Shown piece after piece: positions 11,433 to 23,903 of a stretch of DNA of 64,000 nucleotides. The position numbers and the translations under genes are program-made. The stretch is from Lactifluus volemus (taxonomy: Eukaryota > Basidiomycota > Agaricomycetes > Russulales > Russulaceae). The DNA lies in NCBI GenBank assembly GCA_022376515.1, contig WTXI01000019.1:515057-579056 (forward strand), in the 5' to 3' direction. Position 1 is the first letter of the stretch. The number at the start of each line of letters is the position of its first letter. The notes under the pieces are model-generated. The model made no database searches. It was not told where the DNA came from and worked only from the letters and a program-made list of their open reading frames with translations.

Positions 11433-12838
11433 TCAAACAGGGGGAAAGCCATGATATCCTAGTTGCCGTGACGTTTGAGTGCTGGCTACGGTGCTTCCAG
11501 TGTACATATTGGGTACGTCGGTATAGACCCCTGCGGCGGGGGCGGGAACTGTACCTTGGTACCCAGGGAACGTAGTTGGGTCATTCGGGTCCTATGCATA
11601 TAGAGAAAACAGGGAAACTATGAGCACATAGGCTCTGCGACAGAGACGTAAAATCGCGCACGTAAAGCTTGATCGGTGTGGTAGGCGTGGTAGGCAAGGA
11701 TGGCGGCACAAATGCTCCATCATCAGGTGGTGGAGACTGGACTTGCTCCATGATGGGCTGTGGGGTACCACCGTACACAGCGGCAGTGTGCTGCCCCAGC
11801 TGGGGTCTTCTTCGCCACAAGAAGAAAAATATGACAAGAGCGGCCGCAGAGACTGCTACAAGACCACCGGCGACACCCCCTGCGATAGCACCGACTTTAG
11901 AAGAGCCTCCAATACTGGACGAAGAGGATGAGGTGGAAGTGACCGCCGGTTGGGAAGACGAGGTGGAAGAGGAAGTAGAGGCCGTGACTGTTGAAGATGG
12001 AACGACAGAGGATGTCGATATCCAAGTCCCGCGGTCGATGATCGCGCCAGGAGGTGCTTCAGGAAGACCTGAAAAGGGGAGCCTTTTAATTGAGTATGAC
12101 TGAGTGACGGAGAAAGGAGTGTTCATACCACCGGCAGTATACGATTGATTGTAATCCCAGGTGCCCTCAATCTGGGATATACGGTCAGTACGCAGCGACG
12201 GCGAATGATGAGTGACGAACTGTGACATCAATAAGCGCCCAATGGGGCACGCGTGTTCCAGCAGGAACAGGATTAGGGAAACTCAGAGAATAGTCTCCTT
12301 CAGGACCAAGAAACCTCTCATGAAAACGATCGACTCACGATGAGGCAGACACCTTTCCACTTGTGCAGTTTGTCGAAAAATATGCCCAACTAAAAAGAGA
12401 TAGGCCCAGAAGGCAAAGGGTGGGTTTGAGACATACTTAAACCACGTATCTCCCTGGCACGCGTCGCATGCACCAAGAAGGGAATATTGGACTGTGCTGC
12501 ACAAGCACGTGGCACCGTGAGAGTTAGGACCACTGTACGCGTATCCCTGTGGAAGGGGCTGGAGTGCCCATGCTGTGCGAGGTGAGGATGGGATGTGGTG
12601 GACGAGAAGATGACTAACAGCCCCCGTTACAAGTTGACAGTAAAAATGCTGCGACTTCACACGGACTTTGACCAATCGAGTTGAATGTCTAGGACAAACG
12701 ATCAGTAAATGATAGGGAAACAAAATGGTATAGCCGAACCCATCCATACCCCGATTCGGTGCAATCGGGATAGTAGATCTGAGCAAGTACTTGGGCAGAA
12801 AAGAGTGACAAGATCGTAAGTATAGCCGATATCAACAT
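11433..12838 (-). CDS. R6: Cys-rich single-pass membrane protein
   Basis: Intact copy; start MLISAILTILSLFSAQVLAQ at 12838. An in-frame upstream ATG (MFGRLQ..) exists, but the shared start is preferred. The ectodomain has YYPDCTESGYGW, GGSWALQPLPQGYAYSGP and CLCSTVQYSLLGACDACQG, so the first Cys cluster differs slightly from its siblings. The intron 2 donor is GTTAGTC. The usual GACAG is absent before exon 5, which supports the CTGAG|TTTCCC acceptor. The stalk is followed by VGAIAGGVAGGLVAVSAAALVIFFFLW and RRR. The tail ends LGYHGFPPV at 11433. TATATAA lies at about 12919. Confidence 0.8.
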
Positions 12839-14696
12839 CTGTAAGCGACCGAACATGCGGGTGATTCTAGCAGGATGTTGGCAGGGGGTCACGGAGGTGC
12901 CTCGTTCATTGACAGCCTTATATAAACGAAGCAAAAGAATTTCAATTCAGTTTCAGGAACGCTTTGCTTTGTCGATGGAACGCCTGGACAACCCTGGCGG
13001 TGTATAAGATGGTAGAGTCGGTGTGACGGCGTAAACCCAGTCTGGGGAATGTACTAGTAGTGGCGCTGACAGGAGATAGAGGACCGACTGTCCTTGCTCG
13101 ACCTGTTTTACGATGGCCATGTCGCTGATAGAGACCTCTACTGAACTGAACTTACTCATAACATTGAGTCACACTTGCCAGCGGCAACTCCAGCGGCAAC
13201 TCGACTGGCAACTTCAGAGCTTCAGAGTGTGACATTGCGTGTGTGACACGTGACGCACACTTTGAGTCACAGTTAGGCGTCACAGTTGACCTAACTGCGA
13301 AGTCATCTGCTTCGTATTCAACCTATGTGGGCACGATAATGTCCCTCCTTATTCTTTCAACTCTATTTCTTCTCTCGTCACAAGTGAAATACTAGTCGTA
13401 GCCCACTGCCAGTGGCTATCGATGGTCATAAGGCCCATAATGGCCCGTGAGTCGGAGTGACTCGCATTATGTTGCGGCATATTGCCACATGGCAGTGATC
13501 CCTTCATCTAGCATCAGGAAAACAGTAATGGGACTTGTGCTACTAGTATGGGTTACATGGTCACTTCTAGTGCTGGTGAAGCCAGGGCCGGAGAGGGGTG
13601 TGTGCCGCAGCGTGCGTGGTGACGATATCGGATGAGCGTGGGGAGAGGAGGCTCAATTCGTTCTTCTCATTCAAGTTGACAATGTCCATTGAGTCGTTCA
13701 ACAACGAGCCCTTGGTAAATACTAAGGTATATGGCTACCACTATGCCAGTAATAATGCAAGGAAATGTGAAATGAGATAAAAAGAGTTGAAACGATTGTA
13801 GAATAGGGGTATTATGGTGACAGGATGGTACTGCTGTTTGTAAGTGAAACGGTGAGATAGTAACCTGAGACGGTCTGGGCGATCTCCCCAACTAGGAGCG
13901 ATCGTTATCCAGCCTGAGGTAGCCCCCGTATGCGCGTGACTTCCTATCCGCCCTTCCCTCTGGCAAGTCCTCTCATCCCATCCCTTGATGAATACTAGTA
14001 TATGCTATCTCAGTATCAATTCTCCAGAGTGTTCAAATAGCCACCAAGCCTAAGTGGAAGCAATGACCATTGACCACATGAAGGCCTGATGAACAAGCGG
14101 CATAGATAAGCGTGGAGATCGTGGATAGATCTGTGTGATAAGCAACTTGGGCAATAGCCTGAGGTGAATGCGTCCAAACTACTGGCCTTTATACTGCCCA
14201 ACGAAACGATATAATATGAAACATCTATACTTTATTAATAAATTATATCATAACATATCTATTATCTAGTGTGAGAGATGCATGAGACATTGTCTCTGAT
14301 CATAGGCGTGGGCCGCTTGGCGGGCCGCGTCAGGGTCACGGTCTCAACAGGGCCTACATGTTCTGTGTTTATCTGTGGCACCGTGACGTGCTGGCAGTCT
14401 GAGCAGCACATCGCTGTGAGGCCAGTCAGCGTCAGTTATCGGTCGAATTTCTTCCCAGCTACAGACTACGAAGTGTTCTCAACAATCAATAGGATGTACG
14501 CGCATCCAGACGCTGTATATGTCAAAAAAATCACGACCCTAGGTAGTCAATTCGCCAAAGAAACTAAGTTAGCATGGGAGTGCGTGTACACAGTACAAAA
14601 TCAGTTGACCAGTCAGCGTGACTACCCATCCACCGAAATCGAAAGATGTGATCCAATCAAATCTTACAATAATTCAACACAAGACGAGTGACGATA
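12839..14696. promoter_or_regulatory. R6 upstream / R7 downstream region, duplicated at 18589-20421
   Basis: Long spacer nearly identical to the R8/R9 spacer apart from indels (for example about 80 bp present only at about 13559-13640, and about 90 bp present only at 19518-19610). It contains the upstream block (about 13055-13140), GTGAC-rich DNA, a pyrimidine-rich segment (13340-13380) and the downstream block. Short ORFs here are not conserved in frame between the duplicates, so I call none. Confidence 0.5.
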
Positions 14697-16118
14697 TCAA
14701 ACAGTGGGCAAGCCATGGTATCCCTGTGGCCTTGAAGCTTGCGTGCTGGCCAGGGTGCTTCCAGCGTACATATTAGGTGCTTCGGTAGAGACCTCTGCGG
14801 CGGGGGCGGGAACTATCCCTTGGTACACAGGGAACGTAGCTGGGTCATTTGGGTCCTACGCATATAGAGAAAGAGGGAAAAGATGAGGACATAGGGTCTG
14901 CGACAGTGACGTAGAAACACCTACATAAAGCCTCATCGGTGTGGTAGTAAGCATCGTAGGCAAGGGTGGTGGTATAAATGATCCGTCATCAAGTGGTGGA
15001 GACTGGACTTCTCCCATGAGCGGCTGTGGGGTACCATCGTACACGGTGGCGGCAGCGGGTGGCCCCTGCTGGGCTCTCCGTCGCCTCAAGAATAAAAATA
15101 AGATAAGAGCGGCCGCAGAAACTGCTACCACACCACCGACGACACCCCCAGCGATGGCACCACCGTTAGAAGAAGAGCCTGCGGAACTGGATGGAGAGGA
15201 TGAGGTGGCAGTGTCCGTCGGTTCGGAAGACGAGATGGAAGAGGAAGTAGAGGTCGTGACTGTGGAAGACGGAACGACAGAGGATGTCAATGTCAAAATC
15301 CCGCTGATCGTCTCGCCAATAAGTACTTCAGGAAGATCTGAAAAGGGAAGCGTACTCATTGAAGATGATCGAGTGACAAAGAAAGGAGAGTGTTCCTACC
15401 ACCGACAGTAAGCGATTTACTGGAATTCCAGTTTCCCTCAACCTGGGATATACGGTCAGTATGCAGCAACGACTCGGATGAAAGATGAGTGTCGAACTGT
15501 GATATCAATAAGTGCCCAATTGGGCACGCGTGTTCCCCTAGGAACAGGATAAATGGAAACTGGGAGAATATTCTGTCAGGACAAGGAAACCTCTTACCAC
15601 AGCGATCGACTCACTATGAGACAGGATGATCAGTTGTGCAGTTGATTGCATAATTACCCCAACTAAAAAAAGATAAGCCCAGAAGGCGAGGAGTGGGTGT
15701 GAGACATACGTTATCCACAGATCACCCTGGCACGCATCGCATGAACTCAAGAGGGAATATACAACGCCACTGCACTTGCACGCGTTGTTGGCGCCAGCGA
15801 CAGAGTTAGCGTAGTACGAGGATCCCTGCGGGAGGGCCTGGATGTCATAGGCTGTGCGAGGTGAGGATGGGATGTGGTGCACGAGAAAGATGACTGACTG
15901 CTCCCGTTACAAGTTGACAGTATATAGGCTGCAACTGTACAAGGATTTTGACCGAGCGAGTTGAATGTCTTGGACAAACGATCAGTAAATGATAGGGAAA
16001 CAAATTGGTTCAGCCGCACCCATCCCGACGATGACACGGTGCAAGGGGGAGAGCTGATATCAGCAAGTACATGGGAAGTAAAGAGCGACAAGATCATAAG
16101 TACAGCGGATGTTGACAT
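14697..16118 (-). pseudogene. R7: membrane-protein copy with frameshift in exon 5
   Basis: The start (MSTSAVLMILSLFTSHVLAD, 16118), exons 1-4 and exons 6-8 look normal. In exon 5 the usual TTTCCCTAATCC is TTTCCATTTATCC, one base longer, so the frame runs to a TAG at 15538-15540 after YFHLSCS. The predicted product is a secreted ectodomain lacking stalk and membrane anchor. Downstream exon 7 is still open (SSPSSSAGSSSNGGAIAGGVVGG.., RRRR) and the last exon ends at 14697, so the lesion is recent, or a sequencing error. A CTCGGA 6-bp insertion sits in intron 5 (15473-15478). TATATAAA is at about 16201. Confidence 0.7.
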
Positions 16119-17212
16119 TTGTAAGGGACTAAACGAGCGGGTGATACTAGCAGGACACTGGAAAGGGATGTCGCGGAGGTGATTCGTTCATTGACAGCCT
16201 TATATAAATGCAGCGTAGTAATTCAATTCAGTGACAGGGACGCTTTGCTTTGCCTATGTAACGCCTTAGCACCACTGGCAATGTCAGTTAGTCCATAAGA
16301 TCCTGTGACAGCCTGAGACCGGTCTGGCCCGGGGAACGTACTCGTAGTGGCGCTGTCACCGTCAGTCTCGCTGATTACCAGTACAGGAGATACTACGGGA
16401 CAGACTTCCCTTGCTCGACCTGCTGTACGATGGCGATGTCGCTGATGGAGGTTGAAAATCTCTACTGAACTTGCTCAATTTCGTGTGCCGGTGTGTGACA
16501 TTTCGTGTGTGACATAGTGACACTCATTTGAGTCACGGCTGGGGCTACTAGTACGCGACCTGTCCGAGTCACTGGCATGCAGTACATTACCGCTACATGG
16601 ATTGTTGCTACTCTGTGTTATAAATAACGACTACAATCACTAGATATGCTTGAGCCAAATCAGGTAAAGTATCAAATACTCACTGCATCGTTGGGTAATA
16701 CTGAGGTGAGTGCAGTGTGTCACAACTCGTCGAAAACTACTGCCGTTTATACTGTTCAAACTACATATACGAAACGACATAATATGGAGCATCTATTTTG
16801 TAACTTGTACTGTGACGTGGTGTCCAGTGTGAGAGATGCATATGCCATATTGTCTCTGGCAGCGGCGCATCGGGGTGAGGGTTCTGAGGTCAATCTGTGT
16901 CAGTGATCGGTCGAAACGTTTCCCAGCTACAGACTACGGACTTTCTCAACAATCGATAGAATGTACGCGCAGCTAGACTCTCTGTATATTGTTAAATAAC
17001 CGCGACATGAGGGGATCAATTCGCCCAAGAAAGTAGTTAGCATTGTAGGGCTGTGTACACAATACAGAAAGCTGGAGTTGAGCAGTCAGCGTGACAGCCT
17101 ACCCAAAAGCCTCACCACTGCATACATCCACGACCCGAGAGGCAAATACTAAAAAAGAAAGATGTGGTCCATTGGAATCTTACGGTAATTCAATGCAAGG
17201 CGAGTGACGACA
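16119..17212. promoter_or_regulatory. R7 upstream / R8 downstream region
   Basis: Paralogous to 10185-11432. TATA at about 16201, upstream block at about 16350-16470, then at 16546-16570 two short-insertion octamers (TACTAGTA and TCCGAGTC) that differ from the sister spacer. Downstream block before the R8 stop. No gene seen. Confidence 0.5.
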
Positions 17213-18588
17213 TCAAACAGTGGGCAAGCCATGGTATCCCAGTTGCCGTGACGTTTGAGTGCTGGCCAGGGTGCTTCCAGTGTACATATTCGGTACGTCT
17301 GTATAGACCCCTACAACGGGGGCGGGAACTGTACCTTGGTACCCAGGGAACGTAGTTGGGTCATTCGGGTCCTATGCATATAGAGAAAACAGGGAAAATA
17401 TAAGCACATAGGCTCTGCGACAAAGACGTAGAATCGCGCACGTAAAGCCTGATCGGTGTGGTAGGCGCCGTAGGCAAGGATGGCGGCATAGACGCTCCGT
17501 CATCAGATGGTGGAGACTGGACTTGCTCCATGACCGGCTGTGGGGTACCACCGTACACAGCGGCAGTATGCTGCCCCAGCTGGGGTCTTCTTCGCCACAA
17601 GAAAAATAATATAAGAGCGGCCGCAGAGACTGCTACAAGACCACCGGCAACACCCCCCGCGATGACACCCACTTTAGAAGAGCCTCCGGTACTGGACGAA
17701 GCGGATGAGGTGGAAGAGGAAGTAGAGACCGTGACTGTGGAAGATGGAACGACAGAGGATGTCGATATCCAAGTCCCGCGGTCGATGATCGCGCCAGGAG
17801 GTGCTTCAGGAAGACCTGAAAAGGGGAGCCTTTTAATTGAGTATGACTGAGTGACGGAGAAAGGAGAGTGTTCATACCACCGGCATTATACGATTGAGTG
17901 GGATCCCAGGTGCCCTCAATCTGTGATATACGGTCAGTACGCAGCGACGGCGAAAGATGAGTGACGAACTGTGACATCAATAAGCGCCCAATGAGGCACG
18001 CGTATTCCAGCAGGAACAGGATTAGGGAAACTGAGGGAATAGTCTCCTTCAGGACCAAGAAACCTCTCATGAAAACGATCGACTCACGATGAGGCAGACA
18101 CCTTTCCACTTGTGCAGTTTGTCGAAAAATCATTCCAACTAAGAAGAGATAGGCCCAGAAGGCAAAAGGTGGGTTTGAGACATACATATACCACGTATCT
18201 CCCTGGCATGCGCCGCATGCAGCAAGGACGGAATATAGGACTGTGCTGCACCCGCACGTAGCGTTGTGAGAGGTAGGACCAGTGTACATGTATCCCTGTG
18301 GAAGGGGCTGGAGTGCAAACGCTGTGCGAGGTGAGGATTGGATGTGGTGGACGAGAAAGATGACTGACAGCCCCCGTTACAAGTTGAGAATAAAAATGCT
18401 GCGACTCCACACGGACTTTGACCAATCGAGTTGAATGTCTAGGACAAACGATCAGTAAATGATAGGGAAACAAAATGGTATAGCCGAACCCATCCATACC
18501 CCGATTGGGTGCAATCGGGATAGTAGACCTGAGCAAGTACTTGAGCAGAAAAGAGCGACAAGATCGTAAGTATAGCCGATGTCAACAT
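17213..18588 (-). CDS. R8: Cys-rich single-pass membrane protein
   Basis: Sister of R6 in the 5.7 kb duplicated unit. Start MLTSAILTILSLFSAQVLAQ at 18588; YYPDCTQSGYGW; CGCSTVLYSVLAACGACQG, so the second Cys cluster has CGACQ where others have CDACQ. The Ser stalk is shorter than in R6 by an in-frame deletion (TSSASSSTGGSSK). The helix begins VGVIAGGVAGG and ends FFLWRRR. The last exon ends at the TGA at 17213-17215. TATATAAA lies at about 18669. Frame and splice sites look intact. Confidence 0.78.
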
Positions 18589-20421
18589 TTGTAAGCGACC
18601 AAACATGCGGGCGATTCTAGCGGGACATTGGCAGGGGATCACGGAGGAGTCTCGTTCATTGACAGCCTTATATAAATGCAGCAAAAGAATTTAAATTCAG
18701 TTTCAGGCACGCTTTGCTTTGTCGATGGAACGCCTGGACAACCCTGGCGGTGTATAAGATGGTAGAGTCGGTGTGACGGCGTAAACCCAGTCTGGGGAAT
18801 GTACTAGTAGTGGCGCTGACAGGAGATAGAGGACCGACTGTCCTTGCTCGACCTGTTTTACGATGGCCATGTCGCTGATAGAGATCTCTACTGAACAGAA
18901 CTTACTCATAACATTGAGTCACACTTGCCAGCAGCGGCAACTCCAGCGGCAACTCGACTGGCGACTTTCAGAGTGTGACATTGAGTGTGACAATGTGACG
19001 CTCACTTTGAGTCACAGTTAGGCATCACGGTTGACCTAACTGCGAAGTCATCTGCTTCGTATTGAACCTATGTGGGCAGATAATCTCCTTTCTCTTTCAA
19101 CCCTATTTCTTCTTTCGTCACAAGTGAAATTACTAGTAGTGGCTGCCAGTGGCTATCGATGGCCATAAGGCCCATAACTGCCAGTGACTCGCATTATGTT
19201 GCGTCATATTGCCACATGGCAGTGATCCCTTCATCTAGCATCAGGAAAACAGTAATGGGACTTGTGCTACTAGTATGGGTTACATGGATGAGTGTGGGGA
19301 GAGGAGGCTCAATTCATTCTTCTCATTCAAGTTGACAATGTCCATTGAGCTATTCAACAACGAGCCCTTGGTAAATACTAAGGTATATGGCTACCACTAT
19401 GCCAGTAATAATGCAAGGAAATGTGAAATGAGATAAAAAGAGTTGAAACGATTGTAGAACAAAGGTATTATGGTGACAGGATGGTACTGCCGTCTGTAAG
19501 TGAAACGATGACATAGTAAATGTGAGGCTCTGCCCGCTCGCAACTACGTGGGTAATACTAGCCAAAAAAAGGTGTACTAGTAAGTCCATGAGAAGCACAA
19601 GATAGTAAATAGTAACCTGAGACGGTCTGGGCGATCTCCCCAACTAGGAGCAATCGTTATCCAGCCTGAAGTAGCTCCCCTACGCGCGTGACTTCCAATC
19701 CGCCCTTCCCTCTGGCAAGTCCTCTCATCTCTTGATGAATACTAGTATATGCTATCTCAGTGTTAATTCTCCCGAGTGTTCAAAATAGCTACCAAGCCTG
19801 AGTGGAAACAAAGACCACTGACCACATGAAGGCCTGATAAACATGCAGCATAGATAAGCGCAGAGATCCGAGTCGTGGATAGATCTGTGTGATAAGCAAC
19901 GATTCAGTCGTTGGGCAATAGCCTGAGTTGAATGCGTCAAAAACTACTGGCTTTTATACTGTCCAATGAAACGATATAATATAGCATATCTGTACTTTGA
20001 CTTGTATCGTAACATATCTATGAGAGATGCGCGAGACATCATACTGACGCCGGCACGGGCCGCGTCTCAACAGGGCCTACACCTTCTGTGTTTATCTGTG
20101 GCACCGTGACGCGCTGGCAGCCTGAGCAGCACATCGCTGTGAGGGTATCCGGGCCAGTCAGTGTCAGTTATCTGTCGAATTTCTTCCCAGCTACAGACTA
20201 CGAACTGTTCTCAACAATACGCGCACCCAGACTCGGACGCTCTATATGTCAAAAAAATTGCGACCCTAGGTAGTCAACTTGCCGAAGAAACTAAGTTAGT
20301 ATAGGAGTATTACACAGTACAAAATAAGTTGACCAGTCAGCGTGACTACCCATCCACCGAAATCGAAAGATGTGATCCAATCAAATCTTACAATAATTCA
20401 ACACAAGACGAGTAGACGATA
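18589..20421. promoter_or_regulatory. R8 upstream / R9 downstream region
   Basis: Duplicate of 12839-14696. It includes three clear 6-bp insertions relative to that spacer or to 38771-40458: TGCCAGTG (19179-19186), TCCGAGTC (19867-19874) and GACTCGGA (20230-20237). TATA at about 18669 and upstream block at about 18805-18890. No gene seen. Confidence 0.5.
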
Positions 20422-21831
20422 TCAAACAGTGGGAAAGCCGTGGTATCCCTGTGGCCTTGAAGCTTGCGTGCTGGCCAGGGTGCTTCCAGTGTACATATTG
20501 GGTACTTCGGTATAGACCCCTGCTGCGGGGGCGGGAATTGTACCTTGGTACCCAGGGAAAGTAGTTGGGTCATTCGGGTCCTATGCATATAGAGAAAACA
20601 GGGAAAATATGAGCACATAGCCTCTGCGACAGAGACATGAAATCGCGCACGTAAAGCTTGATCGGTGTGGTAGGCGTGATAGGCAAGGATGGCGGCACAA
20701 ATGCTCCGTCATCAGGTGGTGAAGACTGGACTTGCCCCATGACCGGCTGTGGGGTACCACCGTACACAGCGGCAGTGTGCTGCCCCAGCTGGGGTCTTCT
20801 TCGCCACAAGAAGAAAAATATGATAAGAGCGGCCGCAGAGACTGCTACAAGACCACCGGCGACACCCCCTGCGATAGCACCGACTTTAGAAGAGCCTCCG
20901 GTACTGGACGGAGAGGATGAGGTGGAAGTGACCGTAGATGAGGTGGGAGAGAAAGTAGAGGCCGTGACTGTTGAAGATGGAACGACAGAGGATGTCGACA
21001 TCCAAGTCCCGCGGTTGATCATCGCCCCAGGAGGTACTTCAGGAAGATCTGAAAAGGGGAGCGTACTACTTGAATATGGCTGAGTGACGGAGAAAGGAGT
21101 GCTCCTACCACCGACAACATACGATTGACTGGGATCCCAGATGCCCTCAATCTGGGATATACGGTCTGTACTAGTATGCAGCAATGACGAGAGATACTAG
21201 TAAGTGACGAACTGTGATATCAATGAGCGCCCAATTGGGCACGCGTATTCCAGCAGGAACAGGATTAGGGAAACTGAGAGAATATTCTCTGTCAGGACCA
21301 GGAAACCTCTCGTGACAACGATCGACTCACGACGCAGCAGGCACATTTCCACGTGTGCAGTTTTCCGAGAAATATGCCCAACTAAAAAGAGATAGGCCCA
21401 GAAGGCACAGGGTGGGTTTGAGACATACGTTGACAACGGATCTCCCTGGCACTCTTGGCATGCACTAAGGAGGGAAAATAGGACTGTGCTGCACCAGCAC
21501 GTGGCGGTGTGAGTGCTAGGACCAGCGTACGTGTCTCCCTGTGGAAGGGGCTGGAGTGTAAACGCTGTGCGAGGTGAAGATGGGATGTGGTGGACGAGAA
21601 GGATAACTGACTGCCCCCGTAACAAGTTGACCATAAATATGCTGCGACTTCACACGGACTTTGACCAATCGAGTTGAATGTCTAGGACAAACGATCAGTA
21701 AATGATAGGGAAACAAATTGGTTTGGCCGCACCCATCCCAATGACGACACGGTGCAACCGGGATAGTAGATCTGAGCAAGTACATGGGCAGAAAAGAGTG
21801 ACAAGATTGTAAATACAGCCGATGTTGACAT
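20422..21831 (-). CDS. R9: Cys-rich single-pass membrane protein
   Basis: Intact copy; start MSTSAVFTILSLFSAHVLAQ at 21831, YYPGCTVSSLGW, CWCSTVLFSLLSACQECQG. The second Cys cluster is CQEC rather than CDAC. The stalk is somewhat shorter (TFSPTSSTVTSTSSSPSSTGGSSK), followed by VGAIAGGVAGGLVAVSAAALIIFFFLW and RRR. The final exon ends RPQGYHGFPTV at 20422. Intron 5 carries two TACTAGTA insertions (21169-21176 and 21195-21202) only about 25 bp apart, which leave the splice signals intact. The TATA-like TTATAAATAA is at about 21911. Confidence 0.8.
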
Positions 21832-22665
21832 TTGTAAGCGACCAAACATGCGGGTGATTCTAGCAGGATGTTGGCAGGGGGTCACGGAGGTGTCTCGTTC
21901 ATTGACAGCCTTATAAATAAATGCAGCCACAGAATTTCAATTCAGTTTCAGGAACGCTTTGCTTTGTCGATGGAACGCCTGGACAACCTTGGCGGTGTCA
22001 ATTTGCCCATAAGATCGTATGAGTCGGTGTGACGGCGTAAACCCAGTCTGGGGAATGTACTAGTAGTGGCGCTGACAGGAGATAGGACCGACTGTCCTTG
22101 CTCGACCTGTTTTACGATGGCCATGTCGCTGATAGAGATCTCTACTGCCAGTGAAGTGAACTTACTCATGTCACACTTGCCAGCGGCAAGTCGACTGGCA
22201 ACTTCAGACTCAATGAGAAATGATTTAATGTAAATTAATACCAATTGACTTAAGGAAACTGGTAACAGTTGATCAGGATTACTTTGATTCAAGCGGATTG
22301 ATATCGGCTAATAGGATTTGAATATCATTCAATCCCTATTCAATCACCCGACCCATGCACGTGTCTGCAGCCCTCAACCCTGTGACCCTGTACGTCCTAA
22401 ATTGTTAACGCAGCTCTTGGCGCTGCTATTCCACTTCCGAGTCGGCAAGCACGTACCACCTGCGACGTGCTATCCTCCCAGCCAAACAATATTACTAACC
22501 ACTACTCATTCGCTGGACCTCTCTGATAGAGATTGGTGGCCGTTCCCTAGGCTCAAAGAGAGAAAAAGGAATTGAAAGTCGCCACAAGGAATTTTTTATT
22601 CAACAAGGACCAGGTAGGATTCATCTGGAGCCAGTGGAATGATTGCTGAGTTGAATCACGCAGGG
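21832..22665. promoter_or_regulatory. R9 upstream region, ending at an array break
   Basis: Normal R9 upstream sequence (TATA about 21911, upstream block about 22060-22160, a TGCCAGTG insertion at 22146-22153). Up to about 22345 it matches the R10 upstream region (35510-35650), including ATTTGAATATCATTCAATC. There the two diverge: here into sequence preceding the F-box remnant, at R10 into the bZIP fragment. That marks a duplication breakpoint. Confidence 0.5.
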
Positions 22666-23085
22666 ATGGTGCTCCCACGAGTGACCATCGAATTGCTCCC
22701 CGACGATGTCCTACTAGAGATTTTCTATGACTACAAGAAGTCGGAGGGTGGCCTGTATCATAATCCTTCAAGTTGGCATGACTGTTGACCTAGGCAGGTG
22801 CACGTGTGCGATTCCTCGTCACACCATCTCGACTTGGAACTTTTCTACACACCGACACGGCCTGTGAGAAAATTGCTGGATCTCTGGCCTGCATTTCCTC
22901 TCGTCCTCTTCTACCAGTATATGCCAAACCCAAGCAAGGAAGATTCAGACAACTTCGTTGCCGCATTGGAGCGTCGTGATCGCGTACACAAAATCAGAGT
23001 CGGACTTGTCCTGGGTTATGTATGGAACGAATTACCACAGTGGTGCAGGAGCCGTTTCTGTCATTGACAACTATTGAATTACAGT
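22666..23085 (+). pseudogene. F-box protein remnant
   Basis: The ATG at 22666 opens MVLPRVTIELLPDDVLLEIF, a typical F-box start as seen in the large Agaricomycete F-box families. A TGA follows after SSWHDC where the VCRRWR-type segment should be. The next frame then reads HHLDLELFYTPTRPVRKLLD, continues with WPAFPLVLFYQYMPNPSKED and DNFVAALERRDRVHKIRV, and later QEPFLSLTTIELQ. In intact relatives these motifs follow one another, so a small deletion plus frameshifts have destroyed the gene. It lies on the plus strand, opposite to the array. F-box proteins recruit substrates to SCF ubiquitin ligases; this copy cannot. Confidence 0.7.
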
Positions 23086-23898
23086 GATTTGATGGGTTGG
23101 TGTAAGGTGACTTCACACTTCGACCCTACTGTATTTCGGCGGACGTCTTGGACACACACGGAGCGGGGGACATATTTAATTAATCCATTTTTGGACATTC
23201 TTTCATATCACCTTAAGTAGCTACATCTTCACATGACCATGGTGCACTGTATACCACCAGCCCGGGCCCACCGGATCGTCCGAGGCTTGTACTCCACAAC
23301 CTTGGCCACGGCCACCTTTGATGCCTCGGCATGTTACACTCGTCCATATCACGTTTACATCCCCCTCAAATTACCAATAACCCGTATTGTCTCAGTTTCG
23401 TTGATACTGTTTTAGCATGCTTTGCGTCTCTGAGTCCTTCTGTACTATCGTTGATTCCCCGGTGCTATTTTTCCTCTTGTCTCAGACTTCTTACCACATC
23501 TCGCGCTACGTTCTACCTTTGTTCGCGACCGTTCCCCTTTCTTCACCATACCTTGCGATAGTCCCGTCATCTTCGATTATGTTTGTACTGAATTACGCTA
23601 GTACTAACGCCCGTAGCTACGAGATTTAAATGTATTGAAAGATTGAGAGTGGTCGGGAAGAGCTGTAGCAGAAGCCAAGTAAAAAAAGTGTGCAGAATGT
23701 GCTCGTGTCCAAGTCAGCCACACGCCCACACCAAGAACCTCCAAAAAGGGGATGTAGACGTTACAGAATTAACGGACATCTCGACCTGGTCAAAGATAAA
23801 AACCGCACGGACAATCCCGATTTCAAGGCCCGTAAAAGAGCGCGGCGCTGTGCGGGTCCGAGTCGGCGGTCTGCTACGAAATGACTCCGAGTTAGGAG
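23086..23898. other. Decayed or unassigned sequence left of the gypsy element
   Basis: Probably further decay of the F-box gene up to about 23560, without motifs I can confirm. A short plus-strand open stretch at 23690-23884 ends in a basic KARKRARRCAGPSRRSATK tail; I do not recognise it and it may be chance. The gypsy target site CACTC is at 23899-23903. Confidence 0.3.
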
Positions 23899-23903
23899 CA
23901 CTC

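Noticed and set aside
13598..13780. Short spacer ORF containing MSIESFNNEPLVNTKVYGYH, with similar sequence at about 19337 and 39672
   Set aside because: The DNA is shared because the spacers are duplicated; reading frames differ and there is no consistent gene structure.
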